Positions 1-5,146 of a stretch of DNA of 6,609 bases are shown in pieces. A model generated the notes under the pieces. The model saw nothing but the letters and a program-made list of their open reading frames with translations. It was not told where the DNA came from and searched no databases. This stretch comes from Erysipelotrichaceae bacterium (lineage in GTDB: Bacteria > Bacillota_I > Bacilli_A > Erysipelotrichales > Erysipelotrichaceae). Positions within the stretch are counted from its first letter, which is position 1, and the number at the start of each line of letters is the position of its first letter. A program made the position numbers and the translations under genes. Location of the stretch: the NCBI GenBank assembly GCA_003510215.1, contig DOKQ01000059.1, forward strand, positions 1 through 6,609. The letters are read 5' to 3'.

Positions 1-254
1 ATTCAAACCAGGATAAATTTCTTGCCATACATCGGAAAAACTGGAGTGATCAGACCATGGAGTGTCGGTATGTGCCGATATCGTCCGAATGTACCAAGTT
101 GTTAATTTATATAGATCAGACAAGTATGGAAATCTTTGTGAATGAAGGTGAGTCGACAGCTTCATTGCGTGTGTTCTTTGATGAAAAAGTTAACTCTTTT
201 GAGTTTAGAAGTGATGAAATAATGCAATGTACCTGTTACTCACTAACTGTGTGA
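1..254 (+). CDS. Glycoside hydrolase family 32 enzyme, C-terminal fragment (5' end outside window)
   Basis: The reading frame is open from the left edge (first full codon at position 3) to the TGA at 252-254, giving about 83 C-terminal residues. The segment IDQTSMEIFVNEGE followed by STASLRVFF matches the signature of the GH32 C-terminal beta-sandwich domain, usually (V/I)D.SS(V/I)E(V/I)F.N.GE followed by a strand containing R(I/V)FP. Family members hydrolyse beta-fructosides: sucrose-6-phosphate in the cytoplasm (ScrB/SacA type) or levan and inulin. The catalytic five-bladed propeller lies outside the window, so the substrate cannot be decided. The ATG at 57 is internal and is not the start, because the frame and the domain continue upstream of it. 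The gene ends in its own terminator, so it is probably a separate transcription unit from the phosphodiesterase operon downstream. Confidence 0.85.
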   Translation, partial: SNQDKFLAIHRKNWSDQTMECRYVPISSECTKLLIYIDQTSMEIFVNEGESTASLRVFFDEKVNSFEFRSDEIMQCTCYSLTV

Positions 255-268
255 AGAACAGGTTTTTT
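231..268 (+). terminator. Intrinsic terminator of the GH32 gene
   Basis: ACCTGTT (231-237) pairs with AACAGGT (257-263). Inside it, TCAC (240-243) pairs with GTGA (251-254), leaving a 7-nt loop and a 2x2 internal mismatch. The stem runs directly into a T-run at 263-268. The stop codon of the GH32 gene lies within the 3' arm. The position and T-run indicate transcription termination; the stem is of moderate strength. Confidence 0.75.
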
Positions 269-305
269 AACAAAGCGTTAACCTTGTGTTAATGAAAAAT
301 TGCTG
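267..305 (+). promoter_or_regulatory. 11-bp-period direct repeats, candidate PhoP-type operator
   Basis: TTAACA (267-272), TTAACC (278-283) and TTAATG (289-294) begin exactly 11 bp apart, each separated by 5 bp. A weaker fourth unit, TTGCTG, begins at 300, again 11 bp on. The Bacillus PhoP response regulator binds direct repeats of TT(A/C/T)A(C/T)A with about 11-bp periodicity; the first unit matches this fully and the next two partly. The array lies just upstream of the -35 element at 320. The repeats are seen in the sequence. Assignment to PhoP rather than another OmpR-family regulator is inference, supported by the phosphodiester-related gene downstream. Confidence 0.5.
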
Positions 306-319
306 GAAAAGGGGTAAAC

Positions 320-348
320 TTAACATGTGATGCACTATCCTGTACTAT
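320..348 (+). promoter_or_regulatory. Candidate sigma-A promoter P1 of the operon
   Basis: A -35 element TTAACA (320-325; 5 of 6 consensus bases) is followed by a 17-bp spacer and a -10 element TACTAT (343-348; 4 of 6). Transcription would begin near 354-356, giving a leader of about 95 to 120 nt before the phosphodiesterase gene. It lies immediately downstream of the TTAAC repeat array, and its start point falls inside the opposite-strand TTCACA pair. Confidence 0.55.
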
Positions 349-368
349 TGTGAAAATTATGTGAAAAT
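349..368 (-). promoter_or_regulatory. Direct pair TGTGAAAAT / TGTGAAAAT, 11 bp apart; minus-strand TTCACA-N5-TTCACA
   Basis: The nonamer TGTGAAAAT occurs at 349-357 and again at 360-368, an exact 11-bp step. Read on the minus strand it is TTCACA, 5 bp, TTCACA, which fits the Bacillus PhoP half-site rule TT(A/C/T)A(C/T)A at both copies. It covers the predicted start of P1 and lies just upstream of P2. A role in repressing P1 or activating P2 is possible but is inference only. Confidence 0.45.
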
Positions 369-395
369 ATGGTAGAACATCTTAAGGTGAAAGGG

Positions 396-424
396 TTTAC
401 AAGAGGATTTTGAAGTGCTAAGAT
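396..424 (+). promoter_or_regulatory. Candidate sigma-A promoter P2 (extended -10)
   Basis: The -35 element TTTACA (396-401) is followed by a 17-bp spacer and TAAGAT (419-424). TG at 416-417 supplies an extended -10 (TGC directly before TAAGAT). Transcription would begin near 430-432, only a few bases ahead of the strong Shine-Dalgarno sequence at 437-443. This would give a very short leader of roughly 18 nt to a possible ATT start at 449, or about 45 nt to the ATG at 476. Confidence 0.55.
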
Positions 425-436
425 ATTTATGAAGTT

Positions 437-443
437 GGAGGTG
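437..443 (+). promoter_or_regulatory. Strong Shine-Dalgarno sequence lacking a standard start codon at normal distance
   Basis: GGAGGTG is fully complementary to the 16S rRNA 3' end. The first ATG in the phosphodiesterase frame (476) is 32 nt further on, too far for direct use. The only plausible start at the normal distance is ATT (449-451), five bases after the motif and in frame with the phosphodiesterase gene. No ATG, GTG or TTG in any frame lies 4-12 bases downstream of the motif. Confidence 0.6.
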
Positions 444-475
444 GAAACATTAGTAAAGGTTTTACGGGAAGACAT

Positions 476-1303
476 ATGTTTGAGATGTGTCAGAATGGAC
501 AAACGAGGATTGCGGCCCATCGAGGGACCTTTGGCGGCAATATCATTCAGAATACCATCGCTGCATTTGACAATGCCTTGCTCCACGGGGCAGATATCAT
601 CGAGTTGGATGTGGTCTTAAGCAAAGATGGCGTATTCTATATTTTCCATGATGGTTATGAAAAAGAAGTTCTGGGGATCGACCAGCACTTAAAACACTTA
701 ACCTCGGCGCAGATTGATCAACTTGTCTGTACCAATGCCTTCGAACAAGCTTCAGGTGTTGGACTTAGTCGTTTGGAAGATGTTTTAGAACATTTGCGGG
801 GGAGAGCATTGATTAATGTGGATCGTAGCTGGCATGACTGGAAGGAAATTATTGCCTTTCTGGATAAGCATCAGGCGCATGACTTCTGTATGCTCAAATC
901 TCCAGTACATCCTCAATTGCTTGAGCATTTAGCCGCAAGCAAATCGAATCTGATGTATGTACCAATTGTTAAGAGTGTGGAGGAGTATCATCTGGTCAGG
1001 GAATACGATGTGAATCTGGTCGGAGTTGAACTGATTTTTGGTTCACTCGAAGATGCACTGGTGCAACCAACCATGATGAAGCATTTTAAGGATTCTCAGT
1101 TGTTTACCTGGGTCAACGCAATTGATCTTGGAAAGAAATACAATCTTTCTGCTCATTTAACCGATACAGGTGCCATTACAGAAGGATTTGATCAGCATTG
1201 GGGGAAGTTAATCGATTTAGGATTTGACATTCTACAAACGGATTGGCCAATGCTTTTAAGAAGTTACATTTTGACTCGAAATAAAGGAAAGGGAAATGTA
1301 TGA
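476..1303 (+). CDS. Glycerophosphodiester phosphodiesterase family protein (cytoplasmic GDPD)
   Basis: This 275-residue protein has the GDPD TIM-barrel signature: the AHRG catalytic motif (H15, R16), NTIAAF (26-31), the metal-binding pair in IELDV (E43, D45) and the second catalytic histidine in FHDG (H58). The C-terminal ILQTDWP (around D256) corresponds to the usual ITD.P strand end. Family members hydrolyse glycerophosphodiesters to glycerol-3-phosphate and an alcohol. The third metal ligand, normally the glutamate of N.E.K, appears as D116 in INVDRSW, and the usual PENT is QNT, so this belongs to a divergent subfamily and its exact substrate is uncertain. There is no signal peptide, so it acts in the cytoplasm. 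The ATG at 476 has only a weak GGGAAG 4 nt upstream; an ATT at 449 behind a near-perfect Shine-Dalgarno site would add nine residues. The stop overlaps the next gene's start (ATGA), indicating translational coupling with the transporter. Confidence 0.85.
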   Translation: MFEMCQNGQTRIAAHRGTFGGNIIQNTIAAFDNALLHGADIIELDVVLSKDGVFYIFHDGYEKEVLGIDQHLKHLTSAQIDQLVCTNAFEQASGVGLSRLEDVLEHLRGRALINVDRSWHDWKEIIAFLDKHQAHDFCMLKSPVHPQLLEHLAASKSNLMYVPIVKSVEEYHLVREYDVNLVGVELIFGSLEDALVQPTMMKHFKDSQLFTWVNAIDLGKKYNLSAHLTDTGAITEGFDQHWGKLIDLGFDILQTDWPMLLRSYILTRNKGKGNV

Positions 1304-2325
1304 AAAAATTATTAGTTATTGCACTTGCATTCGGATTGTTTCTTGGCGGATGTGCTGGTGGTAATGGAGGAACAGAAGATCGTTCGTTGATTATCTATAC
1401 AAACTCAGCATCCGATGGACGTGGAGACTGGTTGACAGATTTAGCTGAAGAAGCAGGATTTGAGATTAAGGTTGTTCATATGGGTGGTGGAGAACTTACC
1501 AACCGTCTGATTGCAGAAAAAAATACACAAATCGCAGACTTGGTTTGGGGTTTGAACGCTGTTGAGTATGAGCGCCTTAAAAAGCAGGATTTACTTCAAA
1601 AGTATGAGCCTACTTGGGCAAAAGAAGTGGATATGGTGTTAGGTGACCCTGAAGGTTACTACTATCCAATCGTGGTTCAGCCTTTGATGATGGCTTACAA
1701 TCTTGAAGTGTTTGCGAATGAAGAACCTCCAAAAGACTGGACAGAACTTGGAAGCAAATTCGCAGGTCGCTACCAGATACATCCATTAACCGGTGGTACA
1801 TCACGTAGTGTTCTTGCAAGTATCCTTGTTCGCTACAAAGATCCAAACGGAGAATTGGGTATTTCTCAAGAAGGTTGGGATGTTGTTAAGGAATATGTTC
1901 AAAATGCTTACTTTATTCAAACCAATGAAGACTATTGGTCACGCGTTATTGATGGTACACGTCCAATGACGATGATCTGGGGAAGTGGTTTAATTCTTAA
2001 CCAAAACAACCTTGGACAAAAATTTGGAATTATGCAACCTGAAGTTGGTGTTCCATTCGTCGTTGAGCAATTAGCTATCTTCAAAAACAGTAAGAAGAAT
2101 GCTTTAGCCATCGAGTTTATCAACTGGATGGGTTCAGCTGAAATTCAAGCGAAGTTCGCACAAGAGTTTGGTACAACACCAGCGCATCCAGATGCATTGG
2201 CAGAAGCACCACAAGACATTAAAGATCTAATGGCATCTGTTTCTCCTCAAGATATTGACTGGAAATTCGTTGCTGAAAATATTGACAGTTGGGTTGAAAA
2301 AGTAGAACTAGAATTCAGAAACTAG
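1300..2325 (+). CDS. ABC transporter substrate-binding lipoprotein (Fbp/AfuA/phosphonate-type class)
   Basis: This 341-residue protein begins with a lipoprotein signal peptide: KK, a hydrophobic stretch and the lipobox LGGC with the lipidated cysteine at residue 18, followed by a glycine-rich linker. The mature part starts with a strand LIIYTNSASDG, typical of the type II periplasmic-binding fold of the iron, sugar-phosphate and phosphonate clusters. It probably captures the substrate outside the membrane and delivers it to the permease encoded two genes on. GGTSRS (165-170) could be an anion-binding loop at a helix start, an inference from its place in the fold. Ferric-binding members carry an adjacent tyrosine pair; the region that seems equivalent here reads IWGSGL (W227), so iron is doubtful. 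The start ATG overlaps the preceding stop, and AAAGGAAAGGG just upstream serves as ribosome binding site. The downstream hairpin at 2349-2376 may keep its message more abundant than that of the membrane parts. Confidence 0.88.
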   Translation: MKKLLVIALAFGLFLGGCAGGNGGTEDRSLIIYTNSASDGRGDWLTDLAEEAGFEIKVVHMGGGELTNRLIAEKNTQIADLVWGLNAVEYERLKKQDLLQKYEPTWAKEVDMVLGDPEGYYYPIVVQPLMMAYNLEVFANEEPPKDWTELGSKFAGRYQIHPLTGGTSRSVLASILVRYKDPNGELGISQEGWDVVKEYVQNAYFIQTNEDYWSRVIDGTRPMTMIWGSGLILNQNNLGQKFGIMQPEVGVPFVVEQLAIFKNSKKNALAIEFINWMGSAEIQAKFAQEFGTTPAHPDALAEAPQDIKDLMASVSPQDIDWKFVAENIDSWVEKVELEFRN

Positions 2326-2348
2326 TCAAAGACTGATTTAACAAAGAC

Positions 2349-2376
2349 GCGGTGTATGTCTCATACACCGCTTTTT
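2349..2376 (+). terminator. Perfect 10-bp hairpin with T-run inside the operon (partial terminator or mRNA stabiliser)
   Basis: GCGGTGTATG (2349-2358) and CATACACCGC (2362-2371) are perfectly complementary around a 3-nt loop, followed by five T (2372-2376). By sequence this is a rho-independent terminator. It lies between the binding-protein gene and the ATPase gene, which has its own ribosome binding site 8 nt later and no clear promoter. A partial terminator or 3'-end stabiliser at this point is common in ABC import operons and raises binding-protein output over membrane components. The short repeats TTTAACAAAG (2337-2346) and TTTTACAAAG (2373-2382) flank it. Confidence 0.8.
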
Positions 2377-2383
2377 ACAAAGT

Positions 2384-2390
2384 AAAGGAG
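2384..2390 (+). promoter_or_regulatory. Ribosome binding site fixing the ATPase start
   Basis: AAAGGAG lies 6 nt before the ATG at 2397. It decides between this ATG and an in-frame GTG at 2352, which sits within the hairpin stem and has no ribosome binding site. Confidence 0.8.
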
Positions 2391-2396
2391 AAGAAC

Positions 2397-3404
2397 ATGA
2401 TTGAGTTTAAAAATGTCGAGCTTCGATATAATGATTTCGTTGCCATGAGTGATTTGAATCTTACGGTCAATGAAGGGGAGTTTTTTACTTTTTTAGGACC
2501 ATCCGGTTGTGGAAAGACCACAACATTACGTGCGCTTGTCGGATTTTTAAAGCCTTATGCAGGAAATATAGTTGTGGCGGGAAATGACATAACAGATCTT
2601 CCAGTTGAAAAACGTGAAATTGGGATGGTGTTCCAAAGTTATGCTTTGTTTCCAACGATGAATGTGTATGAGAACATTGCTTTTGGTTTAAAAGTAAAAA
2701 AGTTATCTAAAAAAGAGATTCATGAAAAAGTGATGGCTGTGGCTTCAAAAATCGACTTAAGTGAAGAGCAGTTATATAAAAATGTTGCCTCACTTTCCGG
2801 GGGACAACAACAGCGGGTGGCTTTGGCGCGCGCGATTGTACTTGAACCCAAAATACTTTGTTTGGATGAGCCATTATCCAACCTGGATGCCAAACTACGT
2901 GTCGGCTTACGTGAAGAACTTAAGCGACTTCAGCGTACATTGAATATTACCACACTGTATGTGACTCATGATCAAGAAGAAGCATTGACACTTTCCGATC
3001 GGATTGCGGTATTTAACAATGGACGAATTGAGCAGGTAGGCACACCTTATGAAATTTATAATAAATCTGCTTCAGAGTTTGTCTGTGATTTTATCGGTGA
3101 TATCAACCGGATAACGCCAAGACTTATTGAGAAAATCAATGAACAGACCACAGGTCGCCGTTTCAAGACCGATCGTGAAGCTTTTGTTCGGATTGAACGA
3201 ATTTTTGGTGAGGTCAAACAGAACTATGCGAGTATCAAAGGAAAAGTTCTGGATAAGGAGTACAATGGACTCTATACCAAATATACCTACGAGGTAGAAG
3301 GTCAGAAGCTTAAAAATATTGAAAAGAACGATGGGTTAATTTCACATGAGTTGAATGATATGGTTGACCTGTTTATTAATCCAGATGACATCATGCAGTT
3401 CTAG
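2397..3404 (+). CDS. ABC transporter ATP-binding protein (FbpC/PotA-like importer ATPase)
   Basis: This 335-residue ATPase contains all nucleotide-binding motifs: Walker A GPSGCGKTT (34-42), Q-loop Q80 in VFQSYALFP, signature LSGGQQQR (133-140), Walker B ILCLDE (153-158), D-loop SNLD (161-164) and the switch histidine H191 in VTHDQEEA. After about residue 235 comes a 100-residue extension of the kind that carries TOBE or other regulatory beta domains in the PotA/FbpC/MalK group. It is lysine-rich and poorly conserved with what I know, so a regulatory role is only inferred. The protein should form a homodimer on the cytoplasmic face of the fused permease and drive import by ATP hydrolysis. The chosen start has AAAGGAG at ideal spacing; a longer frame from 2352 would start within a terminator-like stem. 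The stop codon overlaps the ribosome binding site of the permease gene. Confidence 0.92.
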   Translation: MIEFKNVELRYNDFVAMSDLNLTVNEGEFFTFLGPSGCGKTTTLRALVGFLKPYAGNIVVAGNDITDLPVEKREIGMVFQSYALFPTMNVYENIAFGLKVKKLSKKEIHEKVMAVASKIDLSEEQLYKNVASLSGGQQQRVALARAIVLEPKILCLDEPLSNLDAKLRVGLREELKRLQRTLNITTLYVTHDQEEALTLSDRIAVFNNGRIEQVGTPYEIYNKSASEFVCDFIGDINRITPRLIEKINEQTTGRRFKTDREAFVRIERIFGEVKQNYASIKGKVLDKEYNGLYTKYTYEVEGQKLKNIEKNDGLISHELNDMVDLFINPDDIMQF

Positions 3405-3413
3405 GAGGTACAT

Positions 3414-5135
3414 ATGAACGATAGTAAAGTCTTTAAATACCTCCGTAAAATTGGGGTATTTGGCATCGTGATTCGCGTATTTCTTGCCTGGTTTGCGATT
3501 GCATTTCTGATTTATCCAAACGTAAACCTACTGGTATCACTCTTCTATAAAAATGGTGAGTTTTCGACTGAAGTCTTTGGGAAAGTCCTTAACTCTGCAA
3601 GAGCGATGCGTAGCTTGTATAACAGTTTTATTCTCGCATTCACATTAATTGTTACTGTAAATATTGTCGGAATACTACTTGTTTTATTTACAGAATATTT
3701 TGATTTAAAAGGATCCAAAATCCTTCGTGCCGGTTATATGACCACGCTGATTTATGGTGGAATCGTATTGGCTACCGGATACAAGTTTGTTTATGGAAGT
3801 AATGGATTGCTTACCCGAGGGTTAGTGACTATTTTTCCTGACTTGAATCAAAACTGGTTTGTGGGATATCCGGCGGTTGTATTTATTATGACCTTTGCCT
3901 TGACATCCAATCACATTATCTTTTTGACCAATGCCGTGCGAGGGTTGGATAATCAGCTGATTGAAGCTGCCCAGAATATGGGCGAATCTTCATGGAATAT
4001 TTTCCGTAAGATTGTCATGCCGATTTTAAAACCAAGTATTTTTGCCATTACGATTCTGACGTTTTTGACGGGGTTAGGAGCTTTGTCTGCGCCACTGGTC
4101 GTTGGGGGAGTGGACTTTCAGACCATCAACCCGATGATCGTAACTTTTGCCAATATTCCATACAGTCGTGAAATTGCGGCGTTCCTTGCGATTATTCTGG
4201 GGATTGCAACCATGATTCTTTTGGCAATTATGAGTCGAATTGAAAAGGGTGGAACCTATATTTCCATCGCAAAAACAAAGACACGCTTTGTGAAACAGAA
4301 AATTCACTCGAAACCACTGAATCTATTGATGCATGTGGCTGCGTATGGCACATGGCTCATTTATGTGGTGCCAATTGTTCTTGTGGTTCTATTCTCTTTC
4401 AGTGATTCAAGAGCAATTCTATCGGGAAATTTATCTTTGGATTCATTAACGATTGCTAACTATCAGACGTTGTTTGTAAGCCGTCGTGCGTTTAGACCGT
4501 ACATGGTATCTGTGACTTATTCCATTGCGGCTTCCGTTCTAGTCGCACTACTGGCTGTCTTTGTATCCAAGATTATTCATAAAAATACCGGGAAGTTTTC
4601 AAAGGCATTGGAATATTCCATGCTGATTCCTTGGCTTTTACCAAGTACACTGATTGCATTAGGGCTTCTTATGGCCTATGATCGTCCAAGAGCACTGCTT
4701 GGAAACAATGCTTTGTTAGGAACGACCTATATGCTTCTGATGGGATATATCATTATTAAAATTCCATTTTCTATTCGGATTATCAAATCAGCCTTTTTCT
4801 CACTGGAGGATTCTTTGGAAGAATCTGCGCAATGTATGGGTGCTTCCGCCTTTTATACTCTGCGTCGGGTAATTATGCCGATTATTTTGCCAACCGTGCT
4901 CGCTGTCATTGTATTAAATTTTAATAGTTTGCTTTCAGATTATGATTTAACGGTGTTTTTGTTCCATCCGTTATATGAACCTTTAGGTATTGTCATTAAG
5001 GCTGCCAGTGAAGAAACTGCGTCACTGAATGCTGTCGCGATGAGTTTTGTCTATTCGGTCATTCTGATGATTATTTCGGCAACTGCCTTATTCTTGACCC
5101 AAAGTGACTGGGCGAATAAACGAAGAAAAGCGTAG
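3414..5135 (+). CDS. Fused two-domain ABC transporter permease (FbpB/AfuB-like)
   Basis: This 573-residue, very hydrophobic membrane protein consists of two binding-protein-dependent permease halves in one chain. Each half carries the cytoplasmic EAA coupling loop that contacts the ATPase: EAAQNMG followed by IVMPILKP from E184, and EESAQCMG followed by VIMPIILP from E469. Hydrophobic segments lie around residues 15-45, 68-93, 105-125, 148-172 and 200-275 in the first half. The second half begins near 305 after a basic, polar linker (about 275-300), which suggests roughly twelve membrane spans in all. One chain therefore provides the whole translocation pore, as in FbpB, AfuB and ThiP-type systems. 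AGGAGG at 3403-3408 lies 5 nt before the ATG and overlaps the ATPase stop, so the two genes are tightly linked. Family membership does not fix the substrate. Confidence 0.92.
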   Translation: MNDSKVFKYLRKIGVFGIVIRVFLAWFAIAFLIYPNVNLLVSLFYKNGEFSTEVFGKVLNSARAMRSLYNSFILAFTLIVTVNIVGILLVLFTEYFDLKGSKILRAGYMTTLIYGGIVLATGYKFVYGSNGLLTRGLVTIFPDLNQNWFVGYPAVVFIMTFALTSNHIIFLTNAVRGLDNQLIEAAQNMGESSWNIFRKIVMPILKPSIFAITILTFLTGLGALSAPLVVGGVDFQTINPMIVTFANIPYSREIAAFLAIILGIATMILLAIMSRIEKGGTYISIAKTKTRFVKQKIHSKPLNLLMHVAAYGTWLIYVVPIVLVVLFSFSDSRAILSGNLSLDSLTIANYQTLFVSRRAFRPYMVSVTYSIAASVLVALLAVFVSKIIHKNTGKFSKALEYSMLIPWLLPSTLIALGLLMAYDRPRALLGNNALLGTTYMLLMGYIIIKIPFSIRIIKSAFFSLEDSLEESAQCMGASAFYTLRRVIMPIILPTVLAVIVLNFNSLLSDYDLTVFLFHPLYEPLGIVIKAASEETASLNAVAMSFVYSVILMIISATALFLTQSDWANKRRKA

Positions 5136-5146
5136 TGAATCAAGGC

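Noticed and set aside
57..254. Separate 65-residue small gene starting at ATG 57
   Set aside because: The same frame is open to the left edge and the GH32 domain signature continues through it, so the ATG is internal.
271..288. LacI-family-like operator (CAAAGCGTTAACCTTGTG imperfect palindrome)
   Set aside because: Only six of nine positions per half are symmetric and the centre lacks the typical CG; the 11-bp direct-repeat reading explains the same bases better.
429..620. Small gene from ATG 429 in another frame, possibly a leader peptide
   Set aside because: It has no ribosome binding site before ATG 429, overlaps the GDPD catalytic region in the wrong frame, and its product resembles nothing coherent.
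2282..2310. TTGACA at 2282 as the -35 of an internal promoter for the ATPase gene
   Set aside because: No acceptable -10 element is found 16-18 bp downstream.
2352..2396. Longer ATPase starting at GTG 2352
   Set aside because: The start lies inside the terminator-like stem with no Shine-Dalgarno; the ATG at 2397 has AAAGGAG at ideal spacing and begins at the usual family N-terminus.
4074..4307. Minus-strand frame opposite the permease gene
   Set aside because: It overlaps conserved permease coding sequence, and its translation has no domain character.
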